Positions 1 through 6,312 of a DNA stretch of 9,322 bases are shown here, one piece after another. The notes under the pieces are model-generated. The model had not been told where the DNA came from. It did not search any database and saw only the letters and a program-made list of their open reading frames with translations. Location: the NCBI GenBank assembly GCA_947306035.1, contig CAMZFG010000021.1:1-9322 (forward strand). The letters run 5' to 3'. The translations under genes and the position numbers were made by a program. Origin of the DNA: an uncultured Clostridia bacterium. Lineage in GTDB: Bacteria > Bacillota > Clostridia > Oscillospirales > CAG-272. How positions within the stretch are numbered: position 1 is the stretch's first letter; the number at the start of each line of letters is the position of its first letter.

Positions 1-452
1 ACGGCGTACAGCATGCGTTTGGAAAAACCGAGCGTCAGTTTGAACCCCGGGTTTTTCTCCAGCCCCGCGATGTTCAGCGAGATGACGGGCACCTGACCGA
101 GCCCCGCTTTTTGCAGGGCTTTGCGCATCAGGGGAATGTAGTTGGAGGCGCGGCAGCCGCCCCCCGTCTGGGTAAAGAGAATGGCCGTTTTGTCGGGGTC
201 GTACCGGCCGCTTTGCAGCGCGGAGATCAGCTGCCCGATGACCAGCAGGGCGGGGTAGCAGGTGTCGTTATGCACGTATTTCAGGCCGCAGTCCCGCACC
301 TCGCGGCCCGTGTTGGTCAGCAGTTCGGCGTGATAGCCGTAAGAATTCATGACCCGCGCCAGCAGCTCGAAGTGCATGGGCAGCATGGTGGGCAGCAGAA
401 TGGTGTGCGTGCGCCGCATCTCTTTGGTAAAAACAACGCGACTCTCGTCCAT
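1..452 (-). CDS. 2-hydroxyacyl-CoA dehydratase/double-cubane type module (5' part, runs off left edge)
   Basis: The first 150 residues are visible, open to the left edge. They start MDESRVVFTKEMRRTHTILL and contain LPMHFELLARVMNSYGYHAELL (about 24-45), KYVHNDTCYPALLVIGQL (58-75, Cys65) and the hallmark TQTGGGCRASNYIPLMRKAL (94-113, Cys100). From what I know of the family, this matches the C-terminal module of the large fused activase-related proteins of Clostridia, where it follows the NLGAVNIR-type segment directly; in some other organisms it is a separate protein. The cysteines are candidates for Fe-S ligands, by analogy with HgdD-type subunits and double-cubane proteins. The ATG at 452 has an excellent Shine-Dalgarno site and sits one base after the activase stop, in the +1 frame. 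The two products most likely work as one complex, the activase being electron donor. The rest of the gene and the gene that follows are outside the window. Confidence 0.85.
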   Translation of the reverse strand, partial: MDESRVVFTKEMRRTHTILLPTMLPMHFELLARVMNSYGYHAELLTNTGREVRDCGLKYVHNDTCYPALLVIGQLISALQSGRYDPDKTAILFTQTGGGCRASNYIPLMRKALQKAGLGQVPVISLNIAGLEKNPGFKLTLGFSKRMLYA

Positions 453-453
453 G

Positions 454-3411
454 TCAGCCCTCCTTTTCCTGCTGTTCCAGCGCGCCGAGCAGACTGCGCA
501 GGCGAATATTGACCGCGCCGAGATTGGTGATCTCGTCGATCTTGATCTGGGTGTAGAGTTTGCCGCCGTCCTCGAGAATGCGGCGCACCTCGTCGGTGGT
601 GATGGCGTCGATGCCGCAGCCGAACGACACCAGCTGCACCAGTTCGGCGCGCGGATGCTCCACGACGAAGCGGGCGGCGTTATACAGGCGGGCGTGGTAC
701 GTCCATTGATTGAGCACCCGCACCGGCTGATTGCCCGAGGCAAGCCCCGCCACCGCGTCCTCGCTGACCACGACGAAGCCGAGCGTGGTCGCCAGTTTGT
801 CGATGCCGTGCCCGACTTCCGGGTCGATGTGATAGGGGCGGCCGCACAGCACCATCAGCCGTCTGCCCTCGCGATCGGCGCGCGCCACGGCCTCGCGGCC
901 GGCGGCCCTGACGGCTTCCATGTGCCCGTGATAGGCGTCAAAGCCCGCGCGCACGGCTTTTGCCACCTCGCCGTGCGAAATGCCGCCGAACGTGCCGGAA
1001 AGGAACGCCGTCAGCTCGCGGGTCAGCTGTTTCTCGTCGTTGATATTGAGATACGGGTAGAGAAAACGCACGCGCGAAAGATCGTCGACGTTGTGCGCCA
1101 AAAGCTCGGAGTAGTAGGCCACCACGGGGCAGTTGTAGTGATTGTCGCCCGTTTTCTCGTCCACGTTGCGGGTAAGACACGGGTAGAACACGGCGTCCAC
1201 GCCCGACTCGATCAGATCCTCGATGTGGCCGTGCATCAGTTTGGCGGGGTAGCAAACGGTGTCGGAAGGAATGCTGTACTGCCCCTTGGCGTACAGCGCC
1301 CGGCTGGAAAAGCCGGAAAAGCGCACGCCGAAGCCGAGGCGCTTGAAAAACGCGTACCAGAACGGCCCCAACTCGTACATACCGAGCGCCAGAGGCAGGC
1401 CGACGGTCACGCCCCGCGGCCCCTCGACGGGGGTCATGGCGGCAAAGCGTTCGCGCTTGAAAGCGTGCAGGTTCGGCAGGGGATTGTCGGCGGGCTTTTG
1501 CCCCGCGCCCCGCTCGCACTTGTTGCCGGAAATGTATTTTTCGCCGTCGGCAAAGACGTTGACGGTGATGTTGCAGTTGTTGGTGCAGCCGTGGCAGACC
1601 GCGGCGTGCGAAGCGTGTGAAAAGTTTTGCAGCGCGGCCGCCGACAAAAGCGTCGAGGGCGCGTCGCCGGCCATGCTCTTGGCGTAAAGCGCCGCGCCGT
1701 AAGCGCCCATCAGGCCCGCGATGTCGGGGCGGGTGACGGGGCGGCCGAGTTCACGCTCGAAGCTCCGCAGCACGGCGTCGCTGAGAAACGTGCCGCCCTG
1801 CACCACGATATGCCGCCCGAGTTCGGCGGCCGAGCCGGCGCGAATGACCTTGAACACGGCGTTCTTGACGACGGATGCCGAAAGCCCCGCCGAAATATCG
1901 CCCACGGTCGCGCCGTCCTTCTGCGCCTGCTTGACCGAGGAGTTCATGAACACGGTGCAGCGCGAGCCGAGATCGACGGGCGAGGCGGCAAACAGCCCCA
2001 GCGCCGCAAACGTCTCGGCCTCGTAGCCGAGCGAGCGGGCGAACGTTTCGATAAACGAGCCGCACCCCGAGGAGCAGGCCTCGTTGAGCATAATGCTGTC
2101 GATGGCGCCGTTCTTGATGCGGAAGCACTTGATGTCCTGCCCGCCGATGTCGAGAATGAAGTCGACCTGCGGGTCGAAATGACGGGCGGCCGTAAAGTGC
2201 GCCAGCGTTTCGACCAGACCGAGATCGACGTGAAAGGCGTGGCGGATCAGTTCCTCGCCGTAGCCCGTCACGGCGGCGCGGCCGATACGCACGCGGTCGC
2301 CGCACAGATCGTAGACCTTTTGCAGTTGTTCTTTGATGATGGCAACGGGGTTGCCGCGGTTGGAGCTGTAATAGGTATAAAGCAGTTTGTCGTCGTCGCT
2401 CATCAGCACCAGTTTGGTGGTGGTGGAGCCGCAGTCGATGCCGAGCCAGGCCGTGCCGGCGTAGGTCTCTATGTCGCGCCGCGGCACGGTGGCGGCGGCG
2501 TGGCGGGCACGAAAGGCGGCGTATTCCGCCTCGTCGCGAAAGAGCGGCTCGGTGCGGGCGGTGTCGGCGGTGGCGGCCGTGGCCGTCCTCACGCGCGCGA
2601 TCAGTTCGGGCAGGGTAAAGGCGATCGACTGTCCCGCGGCGTAAAAGGCGGCGCCGAGGGCCACCGAAACGCGGGCATAGTCGGGAAAAACGGCCTTTGA
2701 CGGGTCGAGTTTCAGTACTTCGAGGAACTGACGGCGCAGTCCCATGTTGAAGGCCAGCGGGCCGCCGAGAAACAGCACTTTGCCCGCAATGCGCCGCCCC
2801 TGCGCCAGGCCCGCCACGGTCTGGTTGACCACGGCGCGAAAAATGCTGGCGGCAATGTCGGCTTTGGCCGCGCCCTGATTCAAAAGCGGCTGCACGTCCG
2901 TTTTGGCGAACACGCCGCAGCGCGAGGCGATGGGATACAGGCGCGTGGCCGAGAGAGAAAGCTCGTCCAGCTCTTCGGTCGTCACGTCGAGCAGGGTCGC
3001 CATCTGGTCGATGAAGGCGCCCGTACCGCCGGCGCAGGTGCCGTTCATGCGCTCGTCGGTGCCGCCGTCGAAAAAGATGACCTTGGCGTCCTCGCCGCCG
3101 AGTTCCACCACCACGTTGGTGTCGGGTTCCAGTTCGCGTATCAGCTCGCCCGTGGCAAACACTTCCTGCACAAAAGGCAGGCCTGCCGCACGGGAAAGTC
3201 CGAGACCCGCCGAGCCGGAGACCGCCACGCGGATGGGTTCATCCGGGGCGACGAGCTCCGACAGGCGCGAGAGGATCTCTTCCGTTTTGGCGCGCACCTG
3301 CGAATAGTGGCGTTCGTAGCATTGATACAGCGTTTCGTCACCGCGCCGCAGTACGACCTTGGCGGTGGTGGAACCGATATCGATGCCGAGCAGTGTTTGC
3401 GTTTTGTTCAT
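454..3411 (-). CDS. Double-domain acyl-CoA dehydratase activase (BadFG/HgdC-type) with DUF2229-type region
   Basis: The protein has 985 residues from the ATG. Two ASKHA ATPase domains of the 2-hydroxyacyl-CoA dehydratase activator family are fused. Domain 1 (about 7-260) has nucleotide loop GIDIGSTTAK (9-18), NGTCAGGTGAF with Cys126, and SRCGVF with Cys165. Domain 2 (about 322-585) has GIDCGSTTTK (324-333), DIGGQD, NEACSSGCGSF with Cys446/450, and SRCTVF with Cys485. The equivalent two cysteines in HgdC bridge one [4Fe-4S] cluster across a homodimer. A DUF2229-type region follows: CHGCTNNC (Cys606/609/613), GNKCERG (Cys632), DTVCYP (Cys720), FYPCL (Cys745) and NCPVV (Cys761). The end has CGRPYH, SFGCGIDAITTDEV and IKIDEITNLGAVNIR. 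Known relatives use ATP to push single low-potential electrons onto a dehydratase or double-cubane partner; the reaction here is unknown. The frame stops one base before the next gene, which supplies the module usually fused to this C-terminus. Confidence is high for the family, low for the substrate. Confidence 0.88.
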   Translation of the reverse strand: MNKTQTLLGIDIGSTTAKVVLRRGDETLYQCYERHYSQVRAKTEEILSRLSELVAPDEPIRVAVSGSAGLGLSRAAGLPFVQEVFATGELIRELEPDTNVVVELGGEDAKVIFFDGGTDERMNGTCAGGTGAFIDQMATLLDVTTEELDELSLSATRLYPIASRCGVFAKTDVQPLLNQGAAKADIAASIFRAVVNQTVAGLAQGRRIAGKVLFLGGPLAFNMGLRRQFLEVLKLDPSKAVFPDYARVSVALGAAFYAAGQSIAFTLPELIARVRTATAATADTARTEPLFRDEAEYAAFRARHAAATVPRRDIETYAGTAWLGIDCGSTTTKLVLMSDDDKLLYTYYSSNRGNPVAIIKEQLQKVYDLCGDRVRIGRAAVTGYGEELIRHAFHVDLGLVETLAHFTAARHFDPQVDFILDIGGQDIKCFRIKNGAIDSIMLNEACSSGCGSFIETFARSLGYEAETFAALGLFAASPVDLGSRCTVFMNSSVKQAQKDGATVGDISAGLSASVVKNAVFKVIRAGSAAELGRHIVVQGGTFLSDAVLRSFERELGRPVTRPDIAGLMGAYGAALYAKSMAGDAPSTLLSAAALQNFSHASHAAVCHGCTNNCNITVNVFADGEKYISGNKCERGAGQKPADNPLPNLHAFKRERFAAMTPVEGPRGVTVGLPLALGMYELGPFWYAFFKRLGFGVRFSGFSSRALYAKGQYSIPSDTVCYPAKLMHGHIEDLIESGVDAVFYPCLTRNVDEKTGDNHYNCPVVAYYSELLAHNVDDLSRVRFLYPYLNINDEKQLTRELTAFLSGTFGGISHGEVAKAVRAGFDAYHGHMEAVRAAGREAVARADREGRRLMVLCGRPYHIDPEVGHGIDKLATTLGFVVVSEDAVAGLASGNQPVRVLNQWTYHARLYNAARFVVEHPRAELVQLVSFGCGIDAITTDEVRRILEDGGKLYTQIKIDEITNLGAVNIRLRSLLGALEQQEKEG
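458..464 (-). promoter_or_regulatory. Strong Shine-Dalgarno site inside the activase 3' end
   Basis: AGGAGGG lies in the last sense codons of the activase gene (encoding the terminal Glu-Gly), 5 nt before the ATG at 452-450 of the next gene. With the arrangement TGA-C-ATG it should allow efficient reinitiation or independent initiation. It supports the downstream start as a real start rather than a sequencing frameshift. Confidence 0.85.
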
Positions 3412-3417
3412 GGGGTT

Positions 3418-3422
3418 CTCCT
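3418..3422 (-). promoter_or_regulatory. Shine-Dalgarno site fixing the activase start at 3411
   Basis: AGGAG lies 6 nt before the ATG at 3411-3409. An in-frame TTG six codons upstream (3429-3427) has no Shine-Dalgarno sequence; it sits on the flank of the terminator-like hairpin, and AGGAG would then fall inside the coding region. The ATG is therefore preferred. Confidence 0.8.
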
Positions 3423-3434
3423 GTTTCAAACAAT

Positions 3435-3459
3435 ATCCGGCGGGCGGGGCCCGCCGGAT
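3435..3459 (-). terminator. Perfect 11-bp hairpin between ftsH and the activase gene, likely terminator or attenuator
   Basis: On the minus strand ATCCGGCGGGC and GCCCGCCGGAT pair perfectly over 11 bp around a CCC loop. The RNA then reads ATTGTTTG, five T in eight bases, which is weaker than a classic T run. The position, 24 nt after the ftsH stop and 23 nt before the next ATG, fits a terminator that separates the housekeeping operon. Because no other promoter is evident in the 72-nt gap, partial read-through (attenuation) into the downstream pair is also possible. Just past the stem is a small palindrome, TGTTTCAAACA on the plus strand (3422-3432). Confidence 0.6.
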
Positions 3460-3462
3460 CGT

Positions 3463-3478
3463 GCCCGCTGCCGCGGGC
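3463..3478 (-). other. Small G+C hairpin just after the ftsH stop
   Basis: GCCCGC and GCGGGC form a 6-bp stem around a 4-nt loop, five bases after the ftsH TGA. No T tract follows, so it is not a terminator by itself. Its CCCGCCCGC side could also pair with the GGCGGGC side of the larger hairpin downstream (3435-3459), so the two stems could form alternative structures. Confidence 0.4.
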
Positions 3479-3483
3479 GGGGG

Positions 3484-5601
3484 TCATTCGTCTTTGTCGC
3501 TCTCTTCGGTCTTGCCGTCGCCGCGTCGTTCGTCCGCGTCGCCCTCGCCGGCGTTCTCGTCCGCGCTTTCCTCGGGGGCGGGCAGGTCGTCGGTGCTTTG
3601 CCCGTCGTCCTCGCCCTCGGCGGCTTTTCTTGCGGCCTCGGCTTTTTCACGGGCGCGCGCCTCGTTCTCGTCGCGGCTCTTTCTCTTCTTTTCCTCGGCC
3701 ATGGCTTCCAGTTCTTCCACGGTCGGGTCGCCCTCCATGGCGGCTTTGAACTGGTCGCCGTCCATGATCTCGTTCTTGAGCAGGAACGCGGCCACGAAAT
3801 CGAGTTTGCCGCGGTGTTCGGTCAGCAGTTTTTCGGCGGTGGCGTAGCCCTCGTCCAAGAGGGCCTTGATCTCGGCGTCGATCTTGGCGGCCACCTCTTC
3901 GGAGTAGTCTTTGGTGCTGGAAAAGTCGCGGCCGAGAAAGATCTCGCTCTCGCCGCTGCCGTACAGCACGGGCCCCAGCACGTCGGACATGCCGAGCTGC
4001 GTCACCATCTGACGCGCCATGCCGGTGGCGCGCTTGATATCGTTGGAAGCGCCGCCCGAAATATCGCCGAACACCAGCTTTTCGGCCACGCGGCCGGCCA
4101 GCATCATGGCGATCTCCTCTTTCATCTCCTGACGGAAGACGCTGTATTTGTCCTCGGTGGGCAGGTTCAGCGTGTAGCCGAGCGCGCGGCCGGAGGGCAC
4201 GATGGAGATCTGATTGACGGGATCGACCGTGGGCAAAAGGTACCCGACCACGGCGTGGCCCGCCTCGTGATAGGCGGTGTTCTTTCTTTCGCGCTCGCTC
4301 ATGACGCGGGCTTTTTTGGTGCCGGCGATCACGCGGATAAACGCGTCGTCAATGTCGTCCATGCCGATCAGGGTCTTGCCCCGTCTCGCGGCCAGCAGGG
4401 CGGCCTCGTTCATCAGGTTGGCCAGATCCGCGCCGGTAAAGCCCACCGTCTTTTTGGCCACCGTGTCGAGATCGACGGCGGCTTCGAGCGGTTTGTTGCG
4501 GCTGTGCACTTTGAGAATGGCCACGCGGCCCTTGATGTCGGGCAGGCCCACGGTGATCTGACGGTCAAAGCGGCCGGGGCGCAGGAGAGCCGGGTCGAGA
4601 ATGTCGGGGCGGTTGGTGGCGGCCATGACGATGATGCCGTCGTGCGAACCGAAGCCGTCCATTTCGACCAGCAGTTGGTTTAAGGTCTGTTCGCGTTCGT
4701 CGTGCCCGCCGCCGAGGCCCGCGCCGCGGTGACGACCGACGGCGTCGATCTCGTCGATAAAGACGATGCTGGCGCCGGATTTGCGGGCGGTCTCAAACAG
4801 ATCGCGCACGCGCGAAGCGCCCACGCCCACGTACATTTCGACGAAGTCGGAGCCCGAAATGGAGTAGAAAGGCACGCCCGCCTCGCCCGCCACGGCTTTG
4901 GCGAGCAGCGTTTTGCCCGTGCCGGGAGGGCCCATCAGCAGCACGCCGTGGGGGATCTTGGCGCCGAGGCCCGTGAATTTTCTCGGGTCTTTGAGAAAAT
5001 CGACGATCTCCTCGAGTTCCTGCTTTTCCTCGTCGGCTCCCGCCACGTCGGCAAAGGTGACTTTATCCTTGCCGTCGGTCACGGTCTTGGTGCGCGCTTT
5101 GCCGAAACTGTTCAGGCGCGAGCCGTGCCCGTCGGGCGAGCGCAGCACGAAGAACACCACGGCCGCGACGATGAGCAGCAGAAGGATCAGGTACGGGATC
5201 AGCGACACCCACCACGGGTAGGTGGTCTCCGGTTCGATCTCGTAAGAGATCAGGTTGGCGTTCGGCGCGATGCCGGCGTCGGCGTCGCCCGTGACGTAGG
5301 GGCCGCAGTAGTCCTCGAACAGCTGCAGGGAGCGCAGCTTGTAGGAGACCTCTTCCGTCTTCCATTTCCCGTTTTCATCGGCCTGCAGGGCACCGTCGCC
5401 GTTGACCTTGATCACGGTCAGGTTGACGTTGTACTTTTCGTCGATGACAAAGGAGACGACGCGGTCGTCTTTGAAGTAGCCCACCATGTCGCTCAACTTC
5501 AGTTTTTCCTGCTTGGTGTTGCGGAAAATGGCCAGCACCAGCAGCAAAACGACGCCGAAAAGCAGCAGGTAAAAAAGAATGGTCTTTACGTAATTTTTCA
5601 T
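3484..5601 (-). CDS. ftsH: ATP-dependent zinc metalloprotease FtsH
   Basis: FtsH is a hexameric membrane AAA+ protease that extracts and degrades misassembled membrane proteins and some short-lived regulators. It has 705 residues. Transmembrane helix 1 spans about 6-26, an extracytoplasmic domain about 27-130, and helix 2 about 131-153. The AAA+ module has Walker A GPPGTGKT (224-231), pore loop FVEMYVG (253-259), Walker B VFIDEID (280-286) and the second region of homology [19 protein letters not shown] (328-346). The peptidase has the zinc motif HEAGH (445-449) and the probable third ligand Asp521 in GGASND. All key residues are intact. Residues from about 632 form a charged tail; the last 44 contain 20 Asp/Glu against 4 Arg/Lys and look disordered. 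The ATG is preceded by GGAGG with 5-nt spacing, and the gap from hpt is 18 nt. A G+C hairpin follows the TGA, so this is probably the last gene of the housekeeping transcript. Confidence 0.98.
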   Translation of the reverse strand: MKNYVKTILFYLLLFGVVLLLVLAIFRNTKQEKLKLSDMVGYFKDDRVVSFVIDEKYNVNLTVIKVNGDGALQADENGKWKTEEVSYKLRSLQLFEDYCGPYVTGDADAGIAPNANLISYEIEPETTYPWWVSLIPYLILLLLIVAAVVFFVLRSPDGHGSRLNSFGKARTKTVTDGKDKVTFADVAGADEEKQELEEIVDFLKDPRKFTGLGAKIPHGVLLMGPPGTGKTLLAKAVAGEAGVPFYSISGSDFVEMYVGVGASRVRDLFETARKSGASIVFIDEIDAVGRHRGAGLGGGHDEREQTLNQLLVEMDGFGSHDGIIVMAATNRPDILDPALLRPGRFDRQITVGLPDIKGRVAILKVHSRNKPLEAAVDLDTVAKKTVGFTGADLANLMNEAALLAARRGKTLIGMDDIDDAFIRVIAGTKKARVMSERERKNTAYHEAGHAVVGYLLPTVDPVNQISIVPSGRALGYTLNLPTEDKYSVFRQEMKEEIAMMLAGRVAEKLVFGDISGGASNDIKRATGMARQMVTQLGMSDVLGPVLYGSGESEIFLGRDFSSTKDYSEEVAAKIDAEIKALLDEGYATAEKLLTEHRGKLDFVAAFLLKNEIMDGDQFKAAMEGDPTVEELEAMAEEKKRKSRDENEARAREKAEAARKAAEGEDDGQSTDDLPAPEESADENAGEGDADERRGDGKTEESDKDE

Positions 5602-5619
5602 GTGTGCCTCCGGGAAAGA

Positions 5620-6174
5620 TCAATGGGAATAGATCTCGCGTTTGAGAACGCCCACAAAGGGCAGGTCGCGGTAGTATTCGTTGTAATCCAGACCGTAGCC
5701 GACCACGAAGCGGTCGGGGATCTGCTTGCCCACGTAGTCGGGGTCGAACTTGACCTCGCGGCGGGCGGGCTTGTCGAGCAGGGTGCAGGTGCGCACGCTG
5801 AAAGCGCCCCGGTCACGGAGCAGGGCCGAGAGCATGGAGAGCGTGCGGCCGCTGTCGATGATGTCCTCGACGATCAGAATGTCGAGCGAGGGCAGGTCGT
5901 TGCGCTTGATGTCCAGGTGCAGATTGATGCAGCCCGACGAGACGGTCGAGGCGCCGTAGGAAGAAACTTTCATAAATTCCATTTCCACGGGGCGCTTGAT
6001 CTTGCGGATCAGGTCGGTGTAGAACATGACCGCGCCCTTGAGAATGCCGACGAGGACCAGCGGGCGGCCGGTGTTGCAGTAGTCGCGGTCGATCTCGGCC
6101 GCCAGGCGCGTGGTGATGGCGTCCAGTTCCTCCTCGCTTACCAGTACGCATTCGATGTCTTTGTTCATTTCCAT
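5620..6174 (-). CDS. hpt: Hypoxanthine phosphoribosyltransferase (HPRT)
   Basis: HPRT salvages hypoxanthine, and usually guanine, by transferring ribose-5-phosphate from PRPP to give IMP or GMP; it is cytosolic and Mg-dependent. The 184 residues are the usual length for the bacterial enzyme. The fold is complete: GILKGAVMF (43-51), the flexible-loop region with MKVSSYGAS (68-76), the PRPP-binding signature IVEDIIDSGRT (101-111), LLDKPARRE (132-140) and the C-terminal purine-site block RFVVGYGLDYNEYYRDLPF (155-173). The ATG at 6174 has AAAGG 9 nt upstream; the ATG at codon 3 would be too far from it. ftsH follows after 18 nt, so the two are almost certainly co-transcribed. tilS-hpt-ftsH is a conserved order in Bacillota. 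In B. subtilis, HprT and TilS are reported to act together in ftsH expression; whether that applies here is not visible. The symbol hprT is also used. Confidence 0.97.
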   Translation of the reverse strand: MEMNKDIECVLVSEEELDAITTRLAAEIDRDYCNTGRPLVLVGILKGAVMFYTDLIRKIKRPVEMEFMKVSSYGASTVSSGCINLHLDIKRNDLPSLDILIVEDIIDSGRTLSMLSALLRDRGAFSVRTCTLLDKPARREVKFDPDYVGKQIPDRFVVGYGLDYNEYYRDLPFVGVLKREIYSH

Positions 6175-6263
6175 GTCGGTTTGCCTTTCTGAACCATGTC
6201 ATTAAAATATGTCAAACGGGATCGTTTCATGCGTCGAAACAAAAGGTGATATGTGCCACCGCG
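6175..6263 (-). promoter_or_regulatory. tilS-hpt spacer with A+T-rich island, possible weak promoter for hpt-ftsH
   Basis: This 89-nt gap is the longest in the window and holds its clearest A+T-rich patch (ATATTTTAAT at 6210-6201). Reading on the minus strand, a perfect TTGACA occurs at 6215-6210, but the hexamer 17 nt downstream (TCAGAA) is a poor -10. If TATTTT or TTTAAT is used as the -10 instead, the -35 is poor. A short inverted repeat AAACG-N4-CGTTT (6214-6227) precedes the A+T patch; its 5-bp stem is too weak to call a terminator. The hpt ribosome binding site, AAAGG, sits 9 nt before its ATG. The upstream half of the gap holds the out-of-frame copy of the tilS end. A promoter here is possible but not demonstrated. 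Confidence 0.25.
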
Positions 6264-6312
6264 TCACGCGTCCGCGCCGTCGGGCGCGTCGAAAAAGAAG
6301 GTGACGTGCGCC
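6231..6312 (-). repeat. Diverged tandem repeat of the tilS 3' end, 55-bp period
   Basis: The 27 bases at 6231-6257 match 6286-6312 at 22 positions with no gap. The upstream unit (6286-6312) encodes the last strand of TilS, AHVTFFFDA. The other unit lies mostly after the tilS stop codon. Read in a different minus-strand frame, it gives AHITFCFDA followed at once by a stop (TGA at 6227-6229). The offset is 55 bp, one more than a multiple of three, which explains the frame difference. Several base differences are silent or conservative (His CAC/CAT, Phe TTC/TTT, Ala GCG/GCA, Val/Ile). The simplest inference is an old local duplication that displaced the original tilS ending and gave the gene its present PDGADA tail. 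Confidence 0.6.

Noticed and set aside
3412..3429. TTG start at 3429 for the activase, adding six residues
   Set aside because: It has no Shine-Dalgarno sequence and abuts the terminator-like hairpin, whereas AGGAG is ideally placed for the ATG at 3411.
3422..3432. TGTTTCAAACA palindrome as a regulator operator
   Set aside because: Only 5 bp per arm, a single occurrence, and no match I recognise to a known regulator site; noted only as part of the ftsH-activase spacer.
6214..6227. AAACG-N4-CGTTT inverted repeat as a terminator after tilS
   Set aside because: The stem is only 5 bp and poor in G+C, and the following T-rich stretch is offset by several bases; too weak to call.
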